NCBI GenBank assembly: GCA_027435495.1
Contig: DAHZZC010000544.1
Location: 1 to 8,381, forward strand
Direction: 5' to 3'
Length of the DNA: 8,381 nucleotides
From: Planctomycetales bacterium
GTDB lineage: Bacteria > Planctomycetota > Planctomycetia > Isosphaerales > Isosphaeraceae
Shown: positions 1 to 6,669 of the stretch, piece by piece
How the letters are laid out: every line of letters starts with the position of its first letter
Numbering within the stretch: the stretch's first letter is position 1
The notes under the pieces: model-generated
Database searches by the model: none
The model's input: only the letters and a program-made list of their open reading frames with translations
What the model was told of the DNA's origin: nothing
Program-made: the position numbers and the translations under genes

Positions 1-1111
1 TCGCGGTCGCCGGCGCCGAGGCGGGCGGGAGATTGAGGCTGCGGAAGACGTCGGCCTCAAGCCGCGCCAGGGCCTTCGGATCGACTCGTTTCGTGGTGGC
101 AGGGGCTGGCTTCGCGAGGACAGGTGCTGGTTTCGTGGTGGCAGGGGCTGGCTTCGCGAGGACAGGGGCTGGTTTCGATCTGGCAGGAGCCTGCCGAACG
201 GTTACGGGAGGGGCGAGGGCCACTGGGACCACGGGATCAGCCGTTGCCGGAGGGTGGATCTCGACGGCGGCCGTTTTGACGCCGGTGTCGATTGAGGCTG
301 GTCCCGGTGTGGGGACCAGCATCGTCGAGGGGCCGGGATTGGCGGCCGGCGGCGGCGGGGCGGCCTCGCTGGGGACGACCACGCCCGGCGCGGATGGCGC
401 GGTCGGTTCCGTTCGCACACCGCCCGGGAGTGGGGCTGGCGGCGGGGGTGGATTGTACGGCTTGACGTACTCGGGGCAGGTCATGTTGTTGGCGATCTCG
501 TCGAGCTGCCGGAAGGTCATGGCGCCGTTGAAGAAGACGAGGCCATAGAGCGGTCCCTGGACGACCGAGCCGTTGGCGACGCCGGGCGGGCAGCCCTTCT
601 GGACGTTGGCGAGGGCCTCGCGGTCGGTGCCGTTGGGCAGTCCGCCGCCCCACGGAGCGAAGCCGACGTATCGCCATCCCTTGAGAGACTTCACCGGTCC
701 GCCGTAGTCGAAGACCGATTCATACAGTCCGATCGGCACGTTTCCAGCGACCAGCACCGCCTCCGGTAGTTTGAGCGGGTCGGCCGGCGGCGGCGGCGGG
801 GCGGCCTCGGCCTTCGGCGGCGGACCGCCCGGGCCGACACCCACCAGGTTCCAGCCGTCCTGAAGCTGCACGGCCGGGGGCTTCTTCCCCTTGGGATGGA
901 TCGAATACTCCTCGGAGTAGTCGGGGAGTTGCAGGACCTCCAGCTTCACCATCCGACCCGTGGGATCGGCCGGAGTCACCAGCAGGTACGGCTTGGGACG
1001 GTAGAACCGGATCCCGTTGTCGCCCGGCGAGGGGCTCTTGACCACGTTCACGCTCGAGCATCCACCGAGCAGAACGGCGGATAACCACACAGCGGCCGCC
1101 TTCCGAGTCAT
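1..1111 (-). CDS. Proline-rich lipoprotein of unknown function, 3' end outside window
   Basis: This frame stays open from an ATG at 1111 to the left edge (370 codons seen, C-terminus missing). Residues 1-18 form a lipoprotein signal: Arg/Lys at 3-4, a hydrophobic stretch, then the lipobox LGGC with the lipidated Cys at 18. Ser follows at +2, which by the usual rule favours the outer membrane. Residues 30-50 hold a conserved-looking motif, GIRFYRPKPYLLVTP. A Pro-rich linker (about 93-112) follows, then a second probably folded segment (about 115-222) with Cys 174 and Cys 212, which could form a disulfide. Residues 221-341 are Pro/Ala/Thr-rich and end in a 14-residue tandem repeat. Order seems to resume near 343-360 (VDPKALARLEADVF). 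The start is supported by AAGGAG nine bases upstream. The gene lies downstream of tssG behind a likely terminator, so membership of the T6SS operon is uncertain. A stand-in for TssJ or a cell-wall-spanning envelope protein is possible, but no family is recognised. Confidence 0.85.
   Translation of the reverse strand, partial: MTRKAAAVWLSAVLLGGCSSVNVVKSPSPGDNGIRFYRPKPYLLVTPADPTGRMVKLEVLQLPDYSEEYSIHPKGKKPPAVQLQDGWNLVGVGPGGPPPKAEAAPPPPPADPLKLPEAVLVAGNVPIGLYESVFDYGGPVKSLKGWRYVGFAPWGGGLPNGTDREALANVQKGCPPGVANGSVVQGPLYGLVFFNGAMTFRQLDEIANNMTCPEYVKPYNPPPPPAPLPGGVRTEPTAPSAPGVVVPSEAAPPPPAANPGPSTMLVPTPGPASIDTGVKTAAVEIHPPATADPVVPVALAPPVTVRQAPARSKPAPVLAKPAPATTKPAPVLAKPAPATTKRVDPKALARLEADVFRSLNLPPASAPATA
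89..172 (-). repeat. 42-bp tandem repeat, two copies, in lipoprotein tail
   Basis: Positions 89-130 and 131-172 are two 42-bp units that differ at a single base. Each encodes the same 14 residues (PAPVLAKPAPATTK) in the lipoprotein frame, residues 314-341, and each unit is itself two seven-residue PAP-xxx-K blocks. A degenerate further unit adjoins at higher coordinates. The length is a multiple of three, so copy-number change would lengthen or shorten the tail without shifting frame. Such Pro/Lys/Ala repeats usually act as extended spacers in the periplasm or against the cell wall; that role is inferred here. Confidence 0.9.
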
Positions 1112-1120
1112 CGCGACCCG

Positions 1121-1126
1121 CTCCTT
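1121..1126 (-). promoter_or_regulatory. Strong ribosome binding site of the lipoprotein gene
   Basis: AAGGAG on the minus strand, nine bases before the ATG at 1111. It is one of the strongest Shine-Dalgarno matches in the window and fixes the start of the lipoprotein directly before its signal peptide. Confidence 0.8.
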
Positions 1127-1202
1127 TCTGATCGGCCCGGTCGGAGCCCTGGCGTACCCAAGCCGCCGGGGTCCCCCGCCTCCAGGCAGGGATTCTTCCT
1201 CG

Positions 1203-1233
1203 AAAAACCGACGAGTTCCCAGCCCCCCGTCGG
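1203..1233 (-). terminator. Probable intrinsic terminator after tssG
   Basis: On the minus strand, CCGACG (1233-1228) pairs perfectly with CGTCGG (1213-1208) across a 14-base loop. The second arm is followed at once by five T's (1207-1203). A G·U pair could extend the stem by one. The stem is short and the loop large, so strength is moderate, but the run of T's is rare in this GC-rich DNA. It lies about 325 bases after the tssG stop and 92 bases before the lipoprotein start, so it would end the T6SS transcript and separate the lipoprotein from it. Confidence 0.55.
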
Positions 1234-1557
1234 CGCTGGGTGTTGTCGGGGCAAGATGTGTCGTTTGCGCCGACGGGCGAGTCCGCGGCGATCTTCGCCC
1301 TTCCGGTCTGACTGTTGTATCGGCTGTTCGGGATGCGCGGTTCTTGCAAATCCTGTCGATCGCGCTGTTTTCGGGATTGACCCGACCGGATCACGGGAAG
1401 ACGGGTCGTACCCGCGCTGACAAAAGGGGGATCGCCAGATCGAGGACGAGGAGCCCGTTTTCTTGTTGGGTCGGAGGGTTTTGGAGTTTATCCCGGATGC
1501 TTTGGTCCCTCGGCTGGAGGGCTTGCCTGGCCAATCGGTGGACCTTTCGGTCGATTT

Positions 1558-2829
1558 CTATCCTGGATCGCAGGCGAGAGCCAATGAGCCGTCGAGGACG
1601 ACATCCTCGGCGTCGGAAGGGGCGGGCCGGGTGTTCAGCCAGGTGTTCCAGCCCAGTCGGGCGCCGAGAGTGCCCGGGCCGGTCAGGCGGCACTCGGGGA
1701 CATCGTCGGCCTTCAGGACAAGCTGAACCTCGAAGTCGAGCCCTGGATCGGCGTAGAGCCGGACGAGATGGGCCAGGAGGAAGAACGCCTTGCGCTCGGG
1801 GACGGGGGCTGGGTCGGGGAGGAATTCGAGGAACTGGGCGTACGACAACGGGCCGAGTCGGACGCGGAACTTGCTCTGACGGTCCCAGACGCGGTCTCCG
1901 GCCACCGCCGAGGTTCCAAGCTGGTTGTTCGCCAGCTCGTCGCCGAGCCGGGTCTGGGACGGCCGTTCGAGGCGGAGCCACCGGCCGACGAACGGTTCGA
2001 TTCGGGTGGCGATTCCGAAATAATCCTGGAGGATCGCTTCCAGCCCCGAGGCGCAACGGGGAAGGTGGGCGAGCAGCCCGCCGTAGTGCAGCAGGACGAG
2101 GTCGTCGATCCGGGCGAGCTCGCGTGCGCCGGTGGCTTCGGGTACCGCGACCCGCAATCGCCGGCGGAGCGGAGGAAGCCCGAGGCCGATCAGGCTGAGC
2201 AGCGACTGGATGAAGGGGTCGGGCTCGTCGCCCTCGTCTCCCCGCTCAAACGGGATGTAGAACCGGTACTTCTCCCAGGCCCGATAAAAGAGCGAGACGA
2301 GCCGATGGTTGAACAGGTCGAGCCAGTCGCGGAGCGCGTGCTTCTCCGGGGTTCGGGCCTCGCGTTCGATTCGGTAGAGTCGCTCGGTGTAATGGCGAGG
2401 GAGCACGCCGCTCGGGCCGGTTAGCCCCAGGAAGGCCTGGACCATCACCGGGACGGGTCGGTCGCTCGAAGGCCGGCGCACCTCGTGGACGGTGCTCGGT
2501 GGGAAGCTCAGCGAGTTGTGGGCGGCGAACCGGACCGCCTCGGATCGAGGCGGCCCGCCCCGGCCCACCCGCGCCTGGTTCGGCCCCATCCGCTGGAGCA
2601 ACCGGACCGCCTGGAAGAAGTCGTAGCGGTATCCCTCGCGGAAGAGGGGGTGCGCCATGACCTCGGGCCCCCATCCCGGAACGCCGGCGGGAGGCGGCAC
2701 GTTGACCGAGGCCGCGACGGGATCGCCGGCGTCGGTGGTTTCCTCGCTGTTCGTTGCGTTCGATCCGGCCGACGGAGCGGGCGCCGGCTCGATCAGATCA
2801 GAGTCTGGTTTCCCGACCTCGGCGGCCAT
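1558..2829 (-). CDS. tssG: T6SS baseplate protein TssG
   Basis: TssG (VasB/ImpH family) is a cytoplasmic subunit of the T6SS baseplate wedge and works with TssF, TssE and TssK. The 423-residue product shows family hallmarks: YRYDFFQAVRLLQRM (68-81), LSFPPSTVHEV (107-117), the FLGLTGPSGVLPRHYTE stretch (133-149), DWLDLFNHRLVSLFYRAWEK (168-187), and LGWNTWL near the C-terminus (392-398). The start at the ATG at 2829 gives MAAEVGKPDSDLIE, which resembles a normal TssG N-terminus, with GGGAG 12 bases upstream. It overlaps tssF by 37 bp. An alternative ATG at 2658 (Met 58) would remove the overlap and give 366 residues. Residues 15-57 are a Pro/Ala/Thr-rich insertion between the N-terminus and the first conserved block, which is unusual for the family. 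Confidence 0.95.
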   Translation of the reverse strand: MAAEVGKPDSDLIEPAPAPSAGSNATNSEETTDAGDPVAASVNVPPPAGVPGWGPEVMAHPLFREGYRYDFFQAVRLLQRMGPNQARVGRGGPPRSEAVRFAAHNSLSFPPSTVHEVRRPSSDRPVPVMVQAFLGLTGPSGVLPRHYTERLYRIEREARTPEKHALRDWLDLFNHRLVSLFYRAWEKYRFYIPFERGDEGDEPDPFIQSLLSLIGLGLPPLRRRLRVAVPEATGARELARIDDLVLLHYGGLLAHLPRCASGLEAILQDYFGIATRIEPFVGRWLRLERPSQTRLGDELANNQLGTSAVAGDRVWDRQSKFRVRLGPLSYAQFLEFLPDPAPVPERKAFFLLAHLVRLYADPGLDFEVQLVLKADDVPECRLTGPGTLGARLGWNTWLNTRPAPSDAEDVVLDGSLALACDPG

Positions 2830-4640
2830 GTCTTGAGCGGTCTCCCGTCGTGGGTCGTTCTGGCGACGAGCTGGGTGAAGGAATTGATCGTTGTGTAAAG
2901 CCCGAGGAACCGTTCCAGGACCGAGGCGAAGAGCAGGACGCCGGTGCCGATGTACTTCGGCTCGTCGAACGTGATGGTGACCTCGGTCCCGCGGCAGAAG
3001 GCGGCCGGACCCTCCCCCGGAAGTCGGCCGGTCACTCGTCGGCTGCTCACCGAGGTGATGCCTTCGATCAGGTGTCGGCCGACCATGGCCCGATGCGAGT
3101 CGTCGCGAGAATCGGCGATCTCGTAGAGACGGAGAATTTCCTGGAGCGACTCTCGCCCCTGCTCGGAGTCGGCCAGCGAGAGGTGGTTGAGGGAAAGGTG
3201 AGAGATCAACCGCCAGTACGACCCCCTGCGCAGCGGGGGCCGTTGCGGGAGCGAGGGCGACTGCAAACATCGGATGGCGGAAAGCGGAGCCGCGGCCTCC
3301 AGGTCGAAGACGAGTCGTTCGCCGGCCTGTTGCAGGACCGCGGGCAGTTCCCGGTTCGTGCAGGTGGTTCGGACCACGAGCGTCGGGTCGTGCGGTTGGG
3401 ATGGATGGAAGTCCAGGTTCACCAGGCTGAGGAAGACGTCGGTTCCGCGGTCGCCCGGACGAGTCGACGGTCGGCGGGCCGCGTACCAGAAGTCGCGGGC
3501 TGTCTCAGTCGAGGCGCCGTGACGGAGCGAATAGAACGGCAAGTATTCGGTGGTCCGGCCCGCGATCGGATCGACGCTCGTGACCTCGTCGACCGAGTAG
3601 ACCTCCATTCCGTCCGGATAGGCGACGTCCGGGACGACCCGATATTCATGCCGGGTTCCCGCGATCGGGATGGGCTCGGCCGTCTGCTCGAAGAGGTTGA
3701 TCACCGGGGTGCAGCCGAGGCGGAACGTCTGGGCGTCGATGTCTCGTTCCAGCTTCGGCCAGGTTCGATCGACGAAGATCACGACCTCGATCTGCTGTTC
3801 GCCGGCTGCCCGGCGCAGGCCGCGCAGGTCGAAGAAGTGGAACTTATGAGGGAACGCGAAGAATTCGCTGAGTAGCCGGTAACCGACGAAGGATTGGGGA
3901 GGGTAGGGGAGTAGTCCCTCGTCGGGCTCGAAGCCGACCGGCGTGAGGGCCTCGCCGGGTCGGAGTACTGCCGGCGGCCGGGCTGGTTGGGCCGAGGGGT
4001 CGCGGAGGACAACCTGGAGCGCGTGGTTGAAGAGCAGGTCGTAGAGCAGGGCGACCGTCTCGCTCTCACCCTTGAGGTAGAACCGCAGACGGTCGAGGGC
4101 GAGGGCGGAGAATCGGTGGCTTCCCTCGGCATCGAGCCGGATCCGGATCGCGGCGACGGTTCCACGCGGCGGTTCGAGCCCTCTCGGAAACGGCGGGCGG
4201 ATCAGGCCGGCCTCGGCCACCCGGACCGGCCAGAGCTGCGCTGGGTATCCGGTTCGATACCGACAGGGGAGGTCATCCACCGGCCGGCTCCGCAGGCCGC
4301 TCAGCCGGCCGATGGTGAAGCCCTCGGGCGATCGGCTTCGCTCGGCATCCAGCTCGAACTGCACGATCGCCATGGACGGGATCGGGGCCAGGTAGTGCGG
4401 ATAGAGCACCCCGAGCATCGCATTGGTGAGTTCGGGAAACTCGTCGTCGAGCTTGTGCTGGATGCGACCGGTCAGCAGTGCGAACGACTCGATCAGGCGC
4501 TCGACGTGCGGATCCGTGCTTCGGTCGGGTTCCAGGAGCAGGCGGCTCGCCGTGGCCGGATAGAGCCGGGCGAATTCCTGCGCGAACTGGCGGATGAAGG
4601 TGAGCTCGCGTTCGTAATAGGGATAGAGCGTCTCACTCAT
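2793..4640 (-). CDS. tssF: T6SS baseplate protein TssF
   Basis: TssF (VasA/ImpG family) is the largest wedge subunit of the cytoplasmic T6SS baseplate, binding TssG and helping to dock the tail to the membrane complex. The product has 615 residues, a normal length. The N-terminus is diagnostic: YPYYERELTFIRQFAQEFA (6-24), DPHVERLIESFALLTGRIQ (43-61), LDDEFPELTNAMLGVLYPHY (64-83) and IPSMAIVQFELD (87-98). The C-terminus has the expected FLGLYTTINSFTQL (578-591) and ends in TWPPRSGNQTLI. The ATG at 4640 gives the usual MSETLYPYYERE start; a GTG three codons upstream (4649) overlaps the tssE stop and is possible. The gap after tssE is five bases and the 3' end overlaps tssG, so translation is probably coupled. 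Confidence 0.97.
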   Translation of the reverse strand: MSETLYPYYERELTFIRQFAQEFARLYPATASRLLLEPDRSTDPHVERLIESFALLTGRIQHKLDDEFPELTNAMLGVLYPHYLAPIPSMAIVQFELDAERSRSPEGFTIGRLSGLRSRPVDDLPCRYRTGYPAQLWPVRVAEAGLIRPPFPRGLEPPRGTVAAIRIRLDAEGSHRFSALALDRLRFYLKGESETVALLYDLLFNHALQVVLRDPSAQPARPPAVLRPGEALTPVGFEPDEGLLPYPPQSFVGYRLLSEFFAFPHKFHFFDLRGLRRAAGEQQIEVVIFVDRTWPKLERDIDAQTFRLGCTPVINLFEQTAEPIPIAGTRHEYRVVPDVAYPDGMEVYSVDEVTSVDPIAGRTTEYLPFYSLRHGASTETARDFWYAARRPSTRPGDRGTDVFLSLVNLDFHPSQPHDPTLVVRTTCTNRELPAVLQQAGERLVFDLEAAAPLSAIRCLQSPSLPQRPPLRRGSYWRLISHLSLNHLSLADSEQGRESLQEILRLYEIADSRDDSHRAMVGRHLIEGITSVSSRRVTGRLPGEGPAAFCRGTEVTITFDEPKYIGTGVLLFASVLERFLGLYTTINSFTQLVARTTHDGRPLKTWPPRSGNQTLI

Positions 4641-4645
4641 TGGCT

Positions 4646-5128
4646 TCACCCGCCCGCCCGCTCGACCGACGCCTCGCCGGTGGTGAGCTTGAGTAGCGTC
4701 ACGAATGCGACCTCGGGCGAGGGGTCGAGGCGAAGCGTCGCCCGGATCTCGAAGTCGAGCCGCAACGACTTCGACGCATCGCCCTTGAGCGGGACGACCC
4801 GGACGTTGGAGAGCCTCGGCTCGAAGGCCGCGATGGCTTGCTCGATCTCCGCGCAAACGAGGCTGGCGGTGTTGGGCCCGGCGGCCTCGAAGGCGGAGAG
4901 ATCGGGGACGCCATAAGCGACCACCGAGCGGCGGACCTCGGCCAGTTCCTCGGGGATCTCGGCGACCATCCGCCGGGAGTTCAGGAGGTCCTCCAGGTCG
5001 GCGCGCACGGCATCGATCATCTGATCGACGCTGTAGCCGCGACGGGTGGCGGTTCCGGCCGATTCGGGGTCGACCAGCCGGTCGAGGATCGTGGGTCGGA
5101 GCCCCTCGTGCGGCGAGATCCGGGACAT
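4646..5128 (-). CDS. tssE: T6SS baseplate wedge protein TssE (gp25-like)
   Basis: TssE is the T6SS counterpart of phage T4 gp25, the baseplate protein that nucleates sheath assembly. The product is 160 residues, the usual size. Family features are DLEDLLNSRR (44-53), SVVAYGVPDLS (68-78), and EPRL (103-106), the conserved gp25/TssE core motif that contacts the sheath and wedge. A beta-rich tail with alternating charged and hydrophobic residues follows (LRLDFEIRATLRL, 122-134). The ATG at 5128 has AGGAAGGA nine bases upstream, within the 19-bp gap after tagJ. The pairing with tssF and tssG downstream is the standard baseplate block. Confidence 0.96.
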   Translation of the reverse strand: MSRISPHEGLRPTILDRLVDPESAGTATRRGYSVDQMIDAVRADLEDLLNSRRMVAEIPEELAEVRRSVVAYGVPDLSAFEAAGPNTASLVCAEIEQAIAAFEPRLSNVRVVPLKGDASKSLRLDFEIRATLRLDPSPEVAFVTLLKLTTGEASVERAGG

Positions 5129-5147
5129 GGGCGCTCGTCCTTCCTGG

Positions 5148-5945
5148 TCATCCCTCGGCCTCGTGCTCCGACCGCCACTCGCGAATCTCGAGGAGGCCGA
5201 GGGCGTCGTCGTCGCAGAGGAGGGTGTGAAGCCCTACCCCAAGCATAGCGCTGCCGTCGAGCTCCTTCCAGTCGGTCATCCGCCCGAGCCGGACCTGGTC
5301 GTCGGCGTGCTCGTGCGAGCCGGGATAGAGCGCGGGGATGAAGACGTCTCCCTGCTCGGCCTCCAGTTCGATGTGGGCGGGGAGGAACAGCAGGTCGCGA
5401 GGATAACGAGGCGGCTCGCTTGTCAGCAGCCGAACCTGCTCGAGCCCGACCCAGAAATATCGGCCGTGGGCCAGAACCTCCAGGATCCCCGCGAACAAAT
5501 CGTCGGCGTCGCGCAGCGACTCGAACGGCTGGCCGTTGAGCCGGCCGCGGACCGCCGGCATGGCCTCGTTGGCCTGACGGAGTGCCTCGGCAGCCTCGGC
5601 GTTTTGAGCGTTGCGCAGGAGCCGGACCGCTTCGAGCCGGAGCCGCAAGTGCTCGGAGGGCTCGCCGAAGAAGCCTGGCGGAGTACCCTGGGCGAAAAGG
5701 TCGCGCCGGGCCTGCTCGGCGTCCAGCAGCTTGGCGTAAGCGGCGACGGCGGCGTCGAGGTCGACGTCGCGATACGAGATCGCCTCAATCTGCGTTCTCG
5801 CCCGCTTGAGGTCCCCGGCGAAGGCGAGGAGTTCGAAGAGGAAGAGCCGCCTCGACGGGTCGAGCGCCGCGGCCTTGACCTCTTGAACCTGCGCCTCGAT
5901 CGCCTCGCCCAGGCGCCCGGCCCGGTACAGCTCGCTGGCGTTCAC
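5148..5945 (-). CDS. tagJ: T6SS accessory protein TagJ/ImpE
   Basis: This is a 265-residue protein of the ImpE/TagJ family, a cytoplasmic T6SS accessory factor. The Pseudomonas aeruginosa homologue (HsiE1) binds the N-terminus of the sheath protein TssB and has been linked to sheath handling with ClpV. The N-terminal half is helical and TPR-like: LYRAGRLGEAIEAQVQEVKA (6-25), then the family signature RRLFLFELLAFAGDLKRA (32-49) and a PSEHLRLRLEAVRLLR stretch (96-111). The C-terminal half carries GRYFWVGLEQVRLL and a DLLFLPAHIEL strand region, also typical. The chosen start is GTG at 5945, preceded by GAGGG with a seven-base spacer. An ATG five bases upstream is in another frame and meets a stop after two codons. 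The gene sits between hcp and tssE. Confidence 0.93.
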   Translation of the reverse strand: MNASELYRAGRLGEAIEAQVQEVKAAALDPSRRLFLFELLAFAGDLKRARTQIEAISYRDVDLDAAVAAYAKLLDAEQARRDLFAQGTPPGFFGEPSEHLRLRLEAVRLLRNAQNAEAAEALRQANEAMPAVRGRLNGQPFESLRDADDLFAGILEVLAHGRYFWVGLEQVRLLTSEPPRYPRDLLFLPAHIELEAEQGDVFIPALYPGSHEHADDQVRLGRMTDWKELDGSAMLGVGLHTLLCDDDALGLLEIREWRSEHEAEG

Positions 5946-5952
5946 GGCATGG

Positions 5953-5957
5953 CCCTC
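5953..5957 (-). promoter_or_regulatory. Ribosome binding site that supports the GTG start of tagJ
   Basis: GAGGG on the minus strand ends seven bases before the GTG at 5945. The frame has no ATG nearby and the next family-conserved residues follow at once, so this site decides the start. Confidence 0.65.
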
Positions 5958-5993
5958 GTCGAAGGTCTGGACGGCGGATCGGGATCAAGGTGC

Positions 5994-6028
5994 GGGCCGC
6001 CCCCGGTCGCCGGGACCAGGGGCGGCCC
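5994..6028 (-). terminator. Very stable hairpin just after hcp (partial terminator or mRNA stabiliser)
   Basis: The arms 6028-6014 and 6008-5994 pair over 15 positions around a five-base loop. Fourteen are Watson-Crick pairs, and one is a G·U pair in the minus-strand transcript (an A/C mismatch on the plus strand), so the structure is better formed in the hcp-direction RNA. It starts five bases after the hcp stop codon and ends 48 bases before tagJ. No run of T's follows, so it does not look like a complete intrinsic terminator. Protection of the hcp message from 3' exonuclease, or partial termination, is more likely. Confidence 0.7.
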
Positions 6029-6033
6029 CGCGA

Positions 6034-6537
6034 TCACTTCGAGACCTTGGTCAGGTCCCAGCTCGCATTACCGGCCGACGACATGGAGCCGGTCCCTTCA
6101 TCCTGCTTGTAGTAGTCGATCTTGACCTTGGCGAAGGCGAAGCTGACCGATTCGGTCGGTGTGTCGTCGCCGCCCGACGAGCCGGACCACTGGATCGACT
6201 CGACCATCACGTCCTCGAAGGTGTACTTGAGGAACGGCTTCTGGCCGCCGTCGGTCCCGGTCGCCTTTCGCAGGACGACCTCGGCCTTTTTGTAGTGCTG
6301 TCCGGCGCAGCAGGCCGCGAAGAGCGACGGCGACGACTTCTCGGTCTTTTTCATCACGTTGAAGCTCGAGACCGAGGCCCGGCCCGCGGCCAGACCGGCT
6401 GAGCCCGGGCCGACGGTGGTGGGGTTCGAGGCGCCCCAGGAGAACGAGTAGATCTCGATGTACTTGTCCATGTCCTTGGCCATGGACTCGCCTTCGACGT
6501 CCGGGCTCGAGATTTTCATGTAGGTGTCAAACGACAT
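6034..6537 (-). CDS. hcp: T6SS inner-tube protein Hcp
   Basis: Hcp (TssD) forms hexameric rings that stack into the secreted inner tube and also carries effectors in its lumen. The product is 167 residues. The family pattern is clear: MSFDTYMKISSPDVEGES at the start, DKYIEIYSFSWGASNP (24-39), ASVSSFNVMKKTEKSSPSLF (54-73), HYKKAEVVLRKA (81-92), a YTFEDVMVESIQW strand pair (105-117), and FAKVKIDYY (135-143). It ends in a typical WDLTKVSK tail. The ATG at 6537 is chosen because it yields the normal Hcp N-terminus; a TTG seven codons upstream (6558) would add residues unlike the family. A GGAG lies ten bases upstream. A 132-bp gap separates hcp from tssC, and a strong hairpin follows it. Adjacent cysteines (76-77) stand where many Hcps have a single small residue or cysteine. 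Confidence 0.96.
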   Translation of the reverse strand: MSFDTYMKISSPDVEGESMAKDMDKYIEIYSFSWGASNPTTVGPGSAGLAAGRASVSSFNVMKKTEKSSPSLFAACCAGQHYKKAEVVLRKATGTDGGQKPFLKYTFEDVMVESIQWSGSSGGDDTPTESVSFAFAKVKIDYYKQDEGTGSMSSAGNASWDLTKVSK

Positions 6538-6669
6538 CGGAATCGCGCTCCATTGCAAGTAAGGAAGGATTCGTCACGGAACCGACACGAAATCTGTCAT
6601 TGGCGTAGCGACGGGGTCCGCGATCTTGGCCCTGAACGGGAACCGGGCCGGGCTCCGACCGCGGAGTAA
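6538..6669 (-). promoter_or_regulatory. 132-bp tssC-hcp intergenic leader
   Basis: This is the second-longest gap in the gene block. It contains a weak inverted repeat of five pairs (6628-6632 with 6645-6649, 12-base loop) shortly after the tssC stop, and the weak GGAG of hcp. A TGACA reminiscent of a -35 box lies in the middle, but no fitting -10 is found at 16-18 bases. An hcp-specific promoter here is plausible from the spacing but not shown by the sequence. Confidence 0.3.

Larger units (their letters stand above)
1112..1557. other. 446-bp stretch without a supported gene
   Basis: This is the only long non-coding gap in the window, between the tssG stop and the lipoprotein start. Frames that cross it on either strand give compositions rich in Arg, Gly and Pro with no recognisable domain, and they overlap the real genes. 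It holds a terminator-like hairpin (1203-1233) and the lipoprotein's ribosome binding site. The 77 bases between them are where a promoter for the lipoprotein would be expected, but I see no convincing -35/-10 pair or sigma-54 site. Confidence 0.6.

Noticed and set aside
33..548. Plus-strand frame with repeats rich in Gly, Ala and Phe
   Set aside because: The repeat is the reverse complement of the lipoprotein's PAPVLAK/PAPATTK repeat; the minus frame has signal peptide, lipobox and ribosome site.
720..1394. Minus-strand frame of 224 codons covering the gap and the lipoprotein's first part
   Set aside because: It is Arg/Gly-rich and in the wrong frame relative to the lipoprotein, which has the better start and a signal peptide.
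1017..2198. Plus-strand open frame of 393 codons across the gap and the tssG end
   Set aside because: Arg/Gly-rich composition with no domain, lying antisense to tssG. High-GC DNA commonly gives such shadow frames.
2754..3875. Plus-strand open frame of 373 codons opposite tssF/tssG
   Set aside because: It is antisense to the recognised tssF and tssG coding sequence and has no motif of its own.
2793..4856. Extending tssF upstream to an in-frame start at 4856
   Set aside because: The extra residues are Arg-rich and overlap tssE in another frame. The family start MSETLYPYYERE is at 4640.
5046..6125. Plus-strand open frame of 359 codons opposite tagJ
   Set aside because: Its apparent Glu/Leu/Val-rich, protein-like composition mirrors the codon pattern of tagJ on the other strand. 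No ribosome site or recognisable domain.
6538..6669. Sigma-70-type promoter for hcp using the TGACA in the leader
   Set aside because: No -10 sequence with acceptable match at a 16-18 base spacing.
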